Below, piece after piece: positions 35,167 through 43,922 of a DNA stretch of 64,000 nucleotides. Within the stretch, counting starts at the first letter, position 1. Every line of letters begins with the position of its first letter. Where the stretch lies: positions 743,470-807,469 of the forward strand of contig NZ_BMXB01000001.1 in NCBI RefSeq assembly GCF_014651535.1, written 5' to 3'. A program made the translations under genes and the position numbers. The stretch comes from Salinimicrobium marinum (GTDB lineage Bacteria > Bacteroidota > Bacteroidia > Flavobacteriales > Flavobacteriaceae). The notes beneath the pieces are model-generated. The model saw only the letters and a program-made list of their open reading frames with translations, did no database searches and was not told the origin of the DNA.

Positions 35167-35185
35167 GAATTTTTTTAAAATTCAT
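35165..35185. terminator. AT-rich hairpin downstream of the NarL-type regulator gene
   Basis: ATGAATTTT-TTT-AAAATTCAT is a perfect 9-bp inverted repeat located 55 bases beyond the regulator stop codon. It could be the 3' end of the nirBD-kinase-regulator transcript, although the stem is AT-rich. Confidence 0.35.
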
Positions 35186-35239
35186 AGTCCAGGTGCGTGT
35201 ATCGGTGGCCAAACAGAAAACTAATCACAGAAAGCAGCT

Positions 35240-35902
35240 TTAAATCAAATTCAGTTCCCTCAACTTATGAGTGAGTTCCACCTGATTTTTTACTTTTAGT
35301 TTCTTCATGAGATTGAAGCGGTGGACTTCGGCTGTTCTTTTGCTGATGTCAAGGTGTTCGCCTATTTCTTTGTTGTTCTTTCCCTCCAGGATTAGTTCCA
35401 GGATTTGTTTTTCTCTTTTGGTAAGCATATCCAATGCCTCTACTGAAGATTCTTCCTGCAGCCGGACTTTTGGATCTCCATCTACGAAATTGCTGATAAG
35501 AATTTCAGAAATATCACCGGTAAAATATTTTCCGCCCGCCGCAATGGTGCGTACGGCTTTTACAAATTCTTCTTTACTGGAACCCTTCAGCAGGTATCCG
35601 TCAGCGCCTGCCTGGATAGACTGGATCACATACTCCCGCGAATGATGCATCGATAAGACCAGGGTTTTTACTTCGGGATGATCCTTTTTTAATTGCCGAA
35701 CCACTTCGATTCCCGTCATCTCCGGCATACGAATATCTACAATGAGCAGATCTGGTTTGTTCCTGTCAATAACATCCAAAGCCTCTTTTCCGTCGGAAGC
35801 TTCATCGATTACTACAATATTCTTTTCGTTTTCGATCAGGTACTTTATGCCGTCACGAACCAGGATATGATCATCTGCTAAAATTACTTTTATGGGCTCC
35901 AT
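35240..35902 (-). CDS. NarL/FixJ-family response regulator
   Basis: A 220-residue two-domain regulator. The receiver has the acidic pocket ILADDH, the phosphoacceptor aspartate in LLIVDIRMPEMTG and the conserved lysine in LLKGSSKEE. The LuxR-type HTH is LTKREKQILELILEGKNNKE with TAEVHRFNLMKKLKV. It is the last gene of the nirB-nirD-DUF4202-kinase operon and is encoded 47 bases after the NarX-like kinase, so they form a pair. It is the natural candidate for binding the repeated TAAGTAT-N2-ATACTTA palindrome. Confidence 0.9.
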   Translation of the reverse strand: MEPIKVILADDHILVRDGIKYLIENEKNIVVIDEASDGKEALDVIDRNKPDLLIVDIRMPEMTGIEVVRQLKKDHPEVKTLVLSMHHSREYVIQSIQAGADGYLLKGSSKEEFVKAVRTIAAGGKYFTGDISEILISNFVDGDPKVRLQEESSVEALDMLTKREKQILELILEGKNNKEIGEHLDISKRTAEVHRFNLMKKLKVKNQVELTHKLRELNLI

Positions 35903-35936
35903 CTGCTTAATTTATACGTACTAAATTACTCATTTT

Positions 35937-35952
35937 TAAGTATAACTACCTA
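35937..35952. promoter_or_regulatory. Operator-like site upstream of the regulator gene
   Basis: TAAGTATAACTACCTA matches the cobA/narK palindrome at 14 of 16 positions and overlaps the kinase stop codon, 35 bases upstream of the regulator ATG. A further TACGTA half-site lies at 35915-35920. It would allow an autoregulatory internal promoter. Confidence 0.45.
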
Positions 35953-37770
35953 AGATTCTATTAGGGGAATATTCATGGTCACTTTAGTTCCCTCATTTGG
36001 AGAGGAATTAATAAACAATCTTCCGTTAATATATTTGATTCGTTCCTTCATAAAAGTCATTCCCATTCCGCCTTTTCCGCTTTTATCCTTTTTTATTTCA
36101 TAGGGATCGAAGCCTCTTCCGTTATCATCTATGCTAATGCTCAAAAGATCTTTGCTGTGGGTCATCGTGACGATGATATGTGTGGAACCGGCATATTTTA
36201 TGGCATTATTGATTGCTTCCTGTGTAATCCTGTAGAGGTTTATTTCGATGAGTGTGTCGAGGCGGCTGTTGAAATCGGTTTTATTAAAGAAAATGATTTC
36301 TTTCCCGGTTAGGTTGGACAGTTCCTGTGTAAGCTTCTGCAATGCAGGTACAATTCCGTAGTCGGTGAGTTCTGGAGGAGTAAGATTGAAGGTGGCGGTG
36401 CGTACGCCCTGCAAAATATCTGAAGTCAGGCTTTTTAACCTGTCTATCTTCATTTCTGCATTTTTAGGATCGTCCAGATCGAGACTTTCCAAGGTATATT
36501 TGAGTCCGGTAAGCATTTGGCCAATTCCGTCATGGATATCTTTTGCGATCCGGTTTTGCTCATTTTCCTGGTTCTCTATAATTTTTCTGGAAATGATGTT
36601 CTGCTGCCGCATTTTTTCTTCAAAGCTATTCTTAGTAAGTTGTTCGATCTTGATTTGAGCTTCCTTGTTTTTGGTGATGTCTACACAAATTATGATAAGC
36701 TCGTTTTTATCTTCCCCCGAACGGAATGGCACAATAGCCATTTCCAGCCAAATATGCTTTTTATCACGGGTGGTAGCTTTGATCTCTCCCTGCCAGCCAG
36801 ATTTTCTGTGTTCTGAAAGTATACGCTCTATCGCCAGCTGCTCGTTCTCATGAATGGAAAGTACTTCGGAAAATTTTGGTTCCATGTTGAATTGCCTAAC
36901 TTTAAAAAGCCTCGAGAATTTTTCTCCCATGTGCAGAATGGTTCCGTCCTGTGCGATACGGGCAAAAAGCAATATCTCGTCCATAGCATCTCCAAGCGCA
37001 CGGAGCTTGCGAACAGATTTTTCTTTGGCTGCCGCTAGTTCGTCTGCATTATGGGCCATTTCCACGGCATTGCTTTCAGCTTCCATAAGTTGCCGCATAT
37101 TCTTTTTAACGGCTTTTGCCGTGGGTAAAAAGATGATCATAAATTCTCCGAGAATGATTAATAAGGTGAAGATAGTAAGGAAAACTTCCAGGTTCTGTAG
37201 TCGGGTAACCTTTTCATACGCCTGGCTGTCATATTGATCAACGATGGTATCCATGATCAGTAAAAAATCTGATTCATTCTGTCTAATCGTTTCCATTTCA
37301 GCAGCTAATTCTTCTGCCGGGATTGTCAGATCTGATTCCACTTTTTCAATAATAGCTTCCGAAGCTGCGACTATGCTGTTGTAATAGGGGGTGAGTTCGT
37401 TGAACATTTCCGCTATTTCCTCATGGTGTTTTTCGGGAAGTCCCAAACTATCGCTTCCCCTTATTAGTTGCTGGTGAGAAGTAGTCCAGAGCTGCAGGGT
37501 TTCAGAAAACTCATTCTTGATCTGCTGTCTTGCTTCGGGATTTTCTGTCCCGGCAAGGAGCAGGCTTTCTTTGGTGAGCTTCTGACTTAACATCCGTTGC
37601 CTTCCGGACATGTTGACCAGCCGGGAATCTGCTTCTTGTTCTTCAAGGAATTTGCCTATCAACACCTGACTTATAAATACCGAAAAGGCCACGGCAGTCA
37701 AGGCTATGATGTATAACCGTCTTAGTTTTTTAAATGTACGTTGGTCTAAGGAAGTATCTGTTTCTGTCAT
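35950..37770 (-). CDS. NarX-like sensor histidine kinase
   Basis: A 606-residue membrane kinase. A first helix (about 18-40) and a second (about 195-218) bracket a periplasmic four-helix sensor of the type IV-pili MCP / NIT-related kind with the motif SRLVNMSGRQRMLSQKL, reminiscent of the nitrate-binding P-box of NarX. A coiled coil, a PAS domain (about 265-365), a HisKA_3 dimerisation segment with the phospho-histidine in IAKDIHDGIGQ and an HATPase domain (NAIKYAG, DNGRGFD) follow. It is 3 bases from the DUF4202 gene and directly precedes the NarL-type regulator. Nitrate or nitrite sensing is inferred from the motif and context. Confidence 0.88.
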   Translation of the reverse strand: MTETDTSLDQRTFKKLRRLYIIALTAVAFSVFISQVLIGKFLEEQEADSRLVNMSGRQRMLSQKLTKESLLLAGTENPEARQQIKNEFSETLQLWTTSHQQLIRGSDSLGLPEKHHEEIAEMFNELTPYYNSIVAASEAIIEKVESDLTIPAEELAAEMETIRQNESDFLLIMDTIVDQYDSQAYEKVTRLQNLEVFLTIFTLLIILGEFMIIFLPTAKAVKKNMRQLMEAESNAVEMAHNADELAAAKEKSVRKLRALGDAMDEILLFARIAQDGTILHMGEKFSRLFKVRQFNMEPKFSEVLSIHENEQLAIERILSEHRKSGWQGEIKATTRDKKHIWLEMAIVPFRSGEDKNELIIICVDITKNKEAQIKIEQLTKNSFEEKMRQQNIISRKIIENQENEQNRIAKDIHDGIGQMLTGLKYTLESLDLDDPKNAEMKIDRLKSLTSDILQGVRTATFNLTPPELTDYGIVPALQKLTQELSNLTGKEIIFFNKTDFNSRLDTLIEINLYRITQEAINNAIKYAGSTHIIVTMTHSKDLLSISIDDNGRGFDPYEIKKDKSGKGGMGMTFMKERIKYINGRLFINSSPNEGTKVTMNIPLIES

Positions 37771-37773
37771 TTT

Positions 37774-38352
37774 TTAAGCAAGGGCTGCTTTTATCAGCCT
37801 GAGACTTTCTGAAGAAAGCGGAAGTCGCAGGGCAGCTTCATGTCCTTCAGCAGACATTTTGGCCCAGGTTTTCTTTACGATATCAATCACTTTTTCGTCC
37901 TCATGTTTGGCAGCAAAATCTTCAAAGTAGTACTGAAGGAACACCAGGCAAACCACATCTTCAATGGTCTGGGACTCCTCATTCTTCTTGATCAATTTCT
38001 TCCGTATCAAAAAAGAGACTCGTTGAATAAAATCTTCATCATAACCTACTTCTTTCAGAATATCTGCGGTAAGATCTGCATGTATTTTCTTCAATTCTTC
38101 ACGCCATCTTAAATAACCCGGCCTGTCCATGGGGTAATTACTGCGAGGATATTTCCACCTGCAAATGTGCTGTGCCCGGGCTGCTATTTGAAGCTCATCT
38201 GATGCTTCGGGCTCAAAATCCAGAAGCTTTTCAGACATTCGCTCTGCGTATAAAAGCTCCTTGGGATATTCTTTTCCCTGATAAACTTCTTTATTTGGGT
38301 CTTCAGCATTATGTTGATCTATAATTCTAACGGCTTTTTCGAACTTGCTCAT
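37774..38352 (-). CDS. DUF4202 protein in nitrite reductase operon
   Basis: A 192-residue soluble protein of the DUF4202 family. Conserved-looking features are AERMSEKLLDFEP, the segment ARAQHICRWKYPRSNYPMDR, and FLQYYFEDFAAKHEDEKV. The family has no established function; the H/E/D-rich helical pattern is loosely similar to HD-domain metal hydrolases, which is only a suggestion. It is packed between nirD (12 bases) and the sensor kinase (3 bases), which ties it to nitrite assimilation or its signalling. Confidence 0.8.
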   Translation of the reverse strand: MSKFEKAVRIIDQHNAEDPNKEVYQGKEYPKELLYAERMSEKLLDFEPEASDELQIAARAQHICRWKYPRSNYPMDRPGYLRWREELKKIHADLTADILKEVGYDEDFIQRVSFLIRKKLIKKNEESQTIEDVVCLVFLQYYFEDFAAKHEDEKVIDIVKKTWAKMSAEGHEAALRLPLSSESLRLIKAALA

Positions 38353-38364
38353 AAAGATGGTTTA

Positions 38365-38742
38365 CTAGTCTGTAAAGCCAATATAGACAATTTCGTTTTC
38401 AATTTTTACAGGATATACCGCAATTTTGTAATCTTCACCGTTGAGATTGCTACCATCCTTGAGTGAAAATGTTTTTTTGTGCAATGGGCAGGCAACCTTG
38501 GGGATTCCTTTTGAATCTCCGGTCATGCCACGGGACAAAACCATTTCAAGTTTGTGGGGACAAAGATTCTGACAGGCGTACCATTGCGAATCCCGCTTAA
38601 AATTGAAAACTGCAATTTGCCTGGTTTTGTATTTTATACAGGCCCCGCCATTCTCAGGAAATTCTGAGGTGGCTCCTACTTTGATCCAGGTTTTTACCTT
38701 TTGTGGTTCTACCGAGTGATACTGACTTAGAAGGTCTTGCAT
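38365..38742 (-). CDS. nirD: Nitrite reductase [NAD(P)H] small subunit
   Basis: A 125-residue Rieske-fold protein that partners NirB. Unlike many NirD proteins it keeps the Rieske cluster ligands: C-P-H in QNLCPHKLEM and C-P-L-H in VACPLHKKTF, so it may bind a [2Fe-2S] cluster. N-terminal residues 15-45 form the first beta strands (KVGATSEFPENGG). It lies 17 bases downstream of nirB. Confidence 0.92.
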   Translation of the reverse strand: MQDLLSQYHSVEPQKVKTWIKVGATSEFPENGGACIKYKTRQIAVFNFKRDSQWYACQNLCPHKLEMVLSRGMTGDSKGIPKVACPLHKKTFSLKDGSNLNGEDYKIAVYPVKIENEIVYIGFTD

Positions 38743-38759
38743 GGCTGATTCTTTTAATT

Positions 38760-41273
38760 TTATTTTACCCAGGGTTTTGGCATTTTTTGCTCTCTCATAG
38801 GGACAAAAGCCATATTGTCGTCACTGTCATGTGAATTGACGAAATGCTTAAACCGCTTCATCATTTCAGGGTCTTCAATAGCTTGCTTCCATTCACATTC
38901 GTATTTATTTACCAGATCCTGCATGTCTTGTTCAAGTTCTTCGGCAATGCCAAGAGAGTCTTCTATAACCACCTTTTTCAGGTATTCGATTCCGCCGTCC
39001 AGCTTGTCCAGCCATGGAGCGGTACGGGTTAAAGGAGCGGCAGTACGTATGTAGTACATGAGGAAGCGGTCGAGGTATTTGATACAGGTTTCATCATCCA
39101 GTTGTTCAGCTAAGAGGATTCCGTGTCTTGGCGTGGCGCCACCATTTCCGCAAACATACAGGTTCCATCCACCTTCTACGGCAATTAATCCGAAATCTTT
39201 TCCACGGGCTTCGGCACATTCACGAATGCATCCGGAAACCCCGCCTTTTAATTTATGGGGGGAGCGCAGGCCTTTATATCTTTCCTCGATTTTAATAGCA
39301 AATCCCACACTTTCATGCATTCCGTAGCGGCACCAAGAAGATCCGACGCAGCTTTTTACGGTCCGCAGAGATTTTCCGTAGGCATGTCCGCTCTCAAAGC
39401 CTCCTTCGATAAGTTCCCTCCAAATGTGGGGGAGTTGATGCAGTTCTGCACCAAAAAGGTCGATACGTTGTCCTCCGGTAATTTTGGTGTAGAGATCATA
39501 TTTTTTGGCTACGTGGCCTATTACCATCAGCTTATCCGGAGTGATCTCACCCCCGGGAACCCTCGGCACTACCGAATAAGTTCCGTTACGTTGAATATTG
39601 GCCAGGAACCGGTCATTGCTATCCTGAATGGTCACTTGTTGGTTGGCAGTTTCCATATTCAGACTGGCAAAAATGGAAGCGAGCAGGGGCTTGCATAATT
39701 CGCAACCATGTCCTTTCCCAAACAAATTCAGAGCTTCGTCAAAATTCCTTACCTTGTTTATTTTGATGAGGTCATAAAGTTCCTGCCGGCTGAATTCAAA
39801 ATGTTCGCAAAGGTTGGTTTTTATTTCTTTGCCCATAGATTTCAGGGACTCGTTGAGAAGGTCTGTGATCATTGGTTTACAACCTCCGCAGCCTGTAGAA
39901 GCTTTTGTTAGCTTTACAATATCTTCCATGGAAGAACATTCCCCGCTGCTAATAGAATTACAGATCTGACCTTTAGAAACACTTTCGCAGGAACAGATTT
40001 GTGCAGTATTGGGAAGGTCCAGTACCGAGCCCATAGCCGATTCGCCTTCTTCCCGGAATCCAAGGATAAGGTCTTCAGGGTGCTCCGGAAGTTTCATACC
40101 GTTGATATAAATCTGGAACAGGTTATTATAATCTGAAGCATCGCCTATAAGGATCCCTCCCAAAAGTTTCTTTCCGTCTTTGGTGACATTGATCCTTTTG
40201 TAAATGCCTTTTTGCTTGTTTTCATAATTAATGGCAGTTACTTCTTCATTTTCTATGAAAGGATCACCAAAGCTGGCCACATCTGTACCAATAAGTTTAA
40301 GTTTAGTGGACATATCAATATGGTCGGCCATTGTTTTTGTGCCGCCGGTGATCTGCTCCACTGCCACTTCGGCCATATTGTACCCGGGTGCGACGAGGCC
40401 GTAAATTCCGTCATTGTAAAGTGCGGCTTCCCCAATAGCGTACACGTCTTTTGCAGATGTCTGCATTTTGTTATTTACCTTGATTCCACCTCTTTTTCCG
40501 ACCTCGATACCTGAGTTTCCGGCAACTTCATCCCGAGGCCTTATTCCCGCCGAAATGATAAGCATATTGGTTTCGAGGTGTGTTCCATCTGAAAATTCCA
40601 TTTTTTCAATGGCATTTTTTCCTGTTATTTCTATCGTGGCCTTGTTGGTAAGAATATGGATTCCAAGGTCTTCAATTTTTGACTGAAGCATTTTGCTTGC
40701 CGGCTCATCCAGTTGCTTTGGCATTAACCGGGGTGCGAATTCCACCACACTGGTTTTCATTCCCAGTTCCTTCGCGGCATTGGCTGCTTCCAAACCTAGA
40801 AGTCCGCCGCCCAAAACAGCTGCTTTATTTTTTCCTTCCGGTTTTAATTTGGAGGCAAAGGTTCTGATCGCATCCAGATCTTCAGTTGTCCTGTACACGA
40901 ACACCCCCGGAATATGGGACCCTTCAATAGGAGGAATAAATGCTGAAGAACCTGTTGCAAGGACAAGGTAATCATATTCAAAATCTTCATTTTTATACGT
41001 AGTGACCTTTTTATTCTCAGGATCTATTCCTGAAATCATTTCTGAAGTACGTAGCTCAATATTGTTGTCACTATACCAGTTTTTCGGGGCTAATAGTAAC
41101 TCTTCTGCCGACTTCCCCGAAAAATATTCGCTTAGGTGTACGCGGTCATAAGCCGGGCTTGGTTCTTCCCCAAATACGATGACCTTATACTCTTCCCTCT
41201 GAGGTTTAGTTACCAACTTTTCACAAAATTTATAGCCTACCATTCCATTTCCTACTACGATAACTCTTTTCAT
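38760..41273 (-). CDS. nirB: Assimilatory nitrite reductase [NAD(P)H] large subunit
   Basis: Reduces nitrite to ammonium in the cytoplasm with six electrons from NAD(P)H. Domains in order: FAD/NAD(P) binding (VVGNGMVGYKFCEKL, AVLGGGLLGLEAA; residues 1-400), a BFD-like [2Fe-2S] domain (CSCESVSKGQ ... GCGGCKP; about 425-475), a second BFD-like helical unit ending HGCELCKP, and the nitrite/sulfite reductase half domains with siroheme-[4Fe-4S] ligands SCVGSSWCRYG and SGCIRECAE. The 837-residue length is standard. First gene of the operon nirB-nirD-DUF4202-kinase-regulator. The proposed operator and a -7 box lie directly upstream. Confidence 0.95.
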   Translation of the reverse strand: MKRVIVVGNGMVGYKFCEKLVTKPQREEYKVIVFGEEPSPAYDRVHLSEYFSGKSAEELLLAPKNWYSDNNIELRTSEMISGIDPENKKVTTYKNEDFEYDYLVLATGSSAFIPPIEGSHIPGVFVYRTTEDLDAIRTFASKLKPEGKNKAAVLGGGLLGLEAANAAKELGMKTSVVEFAPRLMPKQLDEPASKMLQSKIEDLGIHILTNKATIEITGKNAIEKMEFSDGTHLETNMLIISAGIRPRDEVAGNSGIEVGKRGGIKVNNKMQTSAKDVYAIGEAALYNDGIYGLVAPGYNMAEVAVEQITGGTKTMADHIDMSTKLKLIGTDVASFGDPFIENEEVTAINYENKQKGIYKRINVTKDGKKLLGGILIGDASDYNNLFQIYINGMKLPEHPEDLILGFREEGESAMGSVLDLPNTAQICSCESVSKGQICNSISSGECSSMEDIVKLTKASTGCGGCKPMITDLLNESLKSMGKEIKTNLCEHFEFSRQELYDLIKINKVRNFDEALNLFGKGHGCELCKPLLASIFASLNMETANQQVTIQDSNDRFLANIQRNGTYSVVPRVPGGEITPDKLMVIGHVAKKYDLYTKITGGQRIDLFGAELHQLPHIWRELIEGGFESGHAYGKSLRTVKSCVGSSWCRYGMHESVGFAIKIEERYKGLRSPHKLKGGVSGCIRECAEARGKDFGLIAVEGGWNLYVCGNGGATPRHGILLAEQLDDETCIKYLDRFLMYYIRTAAPLTRTAPWLDKLDGGIEYLKKVVIEDSLGIAEELEQDMQDLVNKYECEWKQAIEDPEMMKRFKHFVNSHDSDDNMAFVPMREQKMPKPWVK

Positions 41274-41290
41274 AAACTACGTATTTAAAA

Positions 41291-41312
41291 CAAATATAAG
41301 TAAAAATACGTA
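41291..41312 (-). promoter_or_regulatory. nirB promoter and abutting operator
   Basis: On the minus strand TATATTTG (41291-41298) is a perfect -7 box. No TTG lies 17-23 bases upstream. Instead 41297-41312 holds TAAGTAAAAATACGTA (plus strand), matching 14 of 16 bases of the cobA/narK palindrome; further TACGTA sites lie at 41279-41284 and 41321-41326. This layout suggests an activator-dependent promoter. Confidence 0.6.
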
Positions 41313-41497
41313 AGTTTTTATACGTATAAAGTAAAAAGTATTTTTTTCCGAAAATTATAGCTGACTGTCAGTTAATTAAGGGGTTTAGTAGAATTTTTTT
41401 TTCGAAGAAATAATTTAATTAGCTGCAGTTTTATAAAATATTGAACATGGCCCCATGCCTCTATTTTTATTTTGAAGAAAATTACAACCGGAAAATT

Positions 41498-42337
41498 ATG
41501 AAATGGAAAGCCAGAAGAAAAAGTAAAAACGTTGACGATCGCAGGGGGCGCTCTACGGGTGGTAAAATTGCAGCTGGTGGTGGGGTCATAGCTGTTTTGT
41601 TTCTTGTCATCCAGTTTTTTACCGACGGTGATATTTCAGCAATTACAAATCAATTGCAGGATCAGTTGCCGGCTTCAACAGAAGAGCGGGAACTAACTCC
41701 CGAAGAAAAAGAACTGGGGGATTTTACCGCAACAGTCCTCGCGGATACCGAGGATGTTTGGCACGAGGTTTTCGCGGCACACAATACCCATTACAGAGAA
41801 CCCGGTATGGTGTTGTTTTCTGATGCTGTACGCGCCGATTGTGGCGGGGCTTTCTCGGCATCGTGTCCTTTTTACTGTCCGGCACATGAAAAGTTATACA
41901 TGGACCTTCGGTTTTTCAATGAGCTGCAAACACGATTTGGAGCGGAAGGGGGCGACTTTGCCATGGCCTATGTGATTGCTCACGAGGTGGGACATCATAT
42001 TCAGACTCTTCTTGGAACCTCCAGAAAAACAAGGCAGCTTCAGCAGGAAATAAATGAAACAGAAGCAAATCGACTGTCGGTAGCTTTGGAGTTGCAGGCC
42101 GATTATTATGCCGGGGTGTGGGCGCATCATAACAACGAATACCTGGAGCGCGGTGACATAATGGAAGCAATGAGTGCAGCAAGCGCTGTAGGAGATGACG
42201 CCATTCAGAAAAGAACTTCGGGCAGGGTAGTACCCGATGCTTTTACTCACGGCACCTCAGAACAGCGAATGAGCTGGTTTCAGAAAGGATTTAATCCGGA
42301 GATAGAAAGGAAGGAGATACTTTTTCAAAAGTACTGA
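41498..42337 (+). CDS. Neutral zinc metallopeptidase, YpfJ family
   Basis: Start taken at the ATG giving MKWKARRKSKNVDDRRG, the usual YpfJ N terminus; an upstream in-frame ATG adds 19 unsupported residues. One membrane anchor (about 25-45) is followed by a periplasmic peptidase domain. The zinc motif is HEVGHH in YVIAHEVGHHIQTL, with later conserved ELQADYYAGVWAHH providing a third ligand and EQRMSWFQKGF at the end. The DCGGAFSASCPFYCP cysteines are characteristic of the family. The 279-residue length is typical. Substrates are unknown. Confidence 0.9.
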   Translation: MKWKARRKSKNVDDRRGRSTGGKIAAGGGVIAVLFLVIQFFTDGDISAITNQLQDQLPASTEERELTPEEKELGDFTATVLADTEDVWHEVFAAHNTHYREPGMVLFSDAVRADCGGAFSASCPFYCPAHEKLYMDLRFFNELQTRFGAEGGDFAMAYVIAHEVGHHIQTLLGTSRKTRQLQQEINETEANRLSVALELQADYYAGVWAHHNNEYLERGDIMEAMSAASAVGDDAIQKRTSGRVVPDAFTHGTSEQRMSWFQKGFNPEIERKEILFQKY

Positions 42338-42426
42338 ATTATAATAAAAGGATCAAAAAATAAGCGGCTCCTCTCCGTAACAGCTAAAATATTCTTATTT
42401 TTCCTGCTCAATCAACTATTACATCT

Positions 42427-43911
42427 ATGAGATCATTGTTTACCCTCCTGTTTTTTTTTCTTTTTATGTCTTTGAGTTTTGCACAGGAAGGTGTTCCTAC
42501 CGATTATTTACCGGCCGGGTTTCATAAGGATAGACGGCAGGCGCTTCGGGAACAGATGCCCAGGAATTCTGTGGCAGTATTTTTTGCTAATCCTGTGAGA
42601 AACCGGGCAAATGACGTGGATTATATCTACCATCAGGATCCCGACTTTTATTATTTAACCGGCTATAAAGAGCCGCATTCGGTTCTGCTCGTTTTTTCTG
42701 AAGAACAGAAAGATAATAATGGTGAAAGTTACAATGAGGTGTTGTATGTGCAGGAAAAAAGTGCACGGGCAGAACAATGGACTGGTTACCGGCTTGGAGT
42801 TGCCGGAGCGAAAGAAAAATTGGGTTTTAAAATAGCATTTAATGGTCGCGAATTTGTAAATTCTGGAATAGATTATGCGAATTTTGATAAAGTATTTTTT
42901 AAAGAGTTTCAGAACGATTATCGGGATAACCAGTGGGATGCTGCTGACCTTTTTGATCTGGTTAATACCTTTAAAAATCAGATAGGGTATGATCTGCAGA
43001 ACAAAGCACAGGAAAATGAACCTTTGAATAAAGAACTGAAAACCTCCTCCAGTATTTCGGTTAAGAAAGCAAAAACAGATACCAGGATTCTCAGCGAGTT
43101 TATGGCAAGCCTGCGCCAGGTGAAAACGGAAGAAGAAATGAAGTTACTTACCAAAGCAATTCGTATCTCGGCGATGGGACAGCGGGAGATCATGAAGTCC
43201 ATGCACCCCGGCATGTCCGAAACAGAGGTGCAGGGAATCCATGAGTATGTCTACAAGAAATACGGCAGCGAATATGAAGGGTATCCCAGCATTGTAGGTG
43301 CTGGCCATAATGGATGTGTGCTGCATTATATTGAAAACAATAAAACAAAAGTGGGTAATGACCTGGTGTTGATGGATCTTGGTGCTGAATATCATGGTTA
43401 TACGGCAGATGTTACCCGCACCATTCCTGCAAACGGAAAATTTACTCCCGAACAAAAGGCTATCTATGACCTGGTTTATGAAGCACAGGAAGCGGGAATT
43501 GCTGCTTCCCTGGTTGGAAATCCTTTTGGAGCACCCGATGCCGCCGCCCGAAAAGTGATCAATGAAGGCCTTGTAAAATTAGGAATTGTTAACACCGAAC
43601 AGGAAGCACGGCAATATTTTCCTCACGGCACTTCTCATTATTTGGGCCTGGATGTTCATGACGCCGGACTTGGGGAAGCTTTTTTGCCAAACATGGTGAT
43701 CACTGTTGAGCCTGGAATATATATTCCTGAAGGCAGTAATTGTGACCCAAAATGGTATGGCATTGCGGTTAGGATCGAAGATGATATCCTGATTTCAGAA
43801 AACGGACCCGTAAATCTTTCTGCGGAAGCACCCAGAAAATCTGATGAGATTGAGGAACTCATGAAGGAGAGCAGTCCGTTTGAAGACTATACACTTCCAA
43901 AACTGAATTAA
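42427..43911 (+). CDS. Exported aminopeptidase P (Xaa-Pro aminopeptidase)
   Basis: A 494-residue secreted M24 peptidase with a signal peptide (cleavage after SLSFAQ). The N-terminal domain (30-190) contains VAVFFANPVRNRANDVDYIY; the pita-bread catalytic domain has all ligands: LVLMDLGAEYHGYTADVTRT (two Asp), HGTSHYLGLDVHD (His), VITVEPGIYIPE (Glu) and AVRIEDDI (Glu). It removes N-terminal residues preceding proline, probably in the periplasm. The small ORF at 43923 and an SGNH hydrolase gene follow. Confidence 0.93.
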   Translation: MRSLFTLLFFFLFMSLSFAQEGVPTDYLPAGFHKDRRQALREQMPRNSVAVFFANPVRNRANDVDYIYHQDPDFYYLTGYKEPHSVLLVFSEEQKDNNGESYNEVLYVQEKSARAEQWTGYRLGVAGAKEKLGFKIAFNGREFVNSGIDYANFDKVFFKEFQNDYRDNQWDAADLFDLVNTFKNQIGYDLQNKAQENEPLNKELKTSSSISVKKAKTDTRILSEFMASLRQVKTEEEMKLLTKAIRISAMGQREIMKSMHPGMSETEVQGIHEYVYKKYGSEYEGYPSIVGAGHNGCVLHYIENNKTKVGNDLVLMDLGAEYHGYTADVTRTIPANGKFTPEQKAIYDLVYEAQEAGIAASLVGNPFGAPDAAARKVINEGLVKLGIVNTEQEARQYFPHGTSHYLGLDVHDAGLGEAFLPNMVITVEPGIYIPEGSNCDPKWYGIAVRIEDDILISENGPVNLSAEAPRKSDEIEELMKESSPFEDYTLPKLN

Positions 43912-43922
43912 ATGCTTATCAA

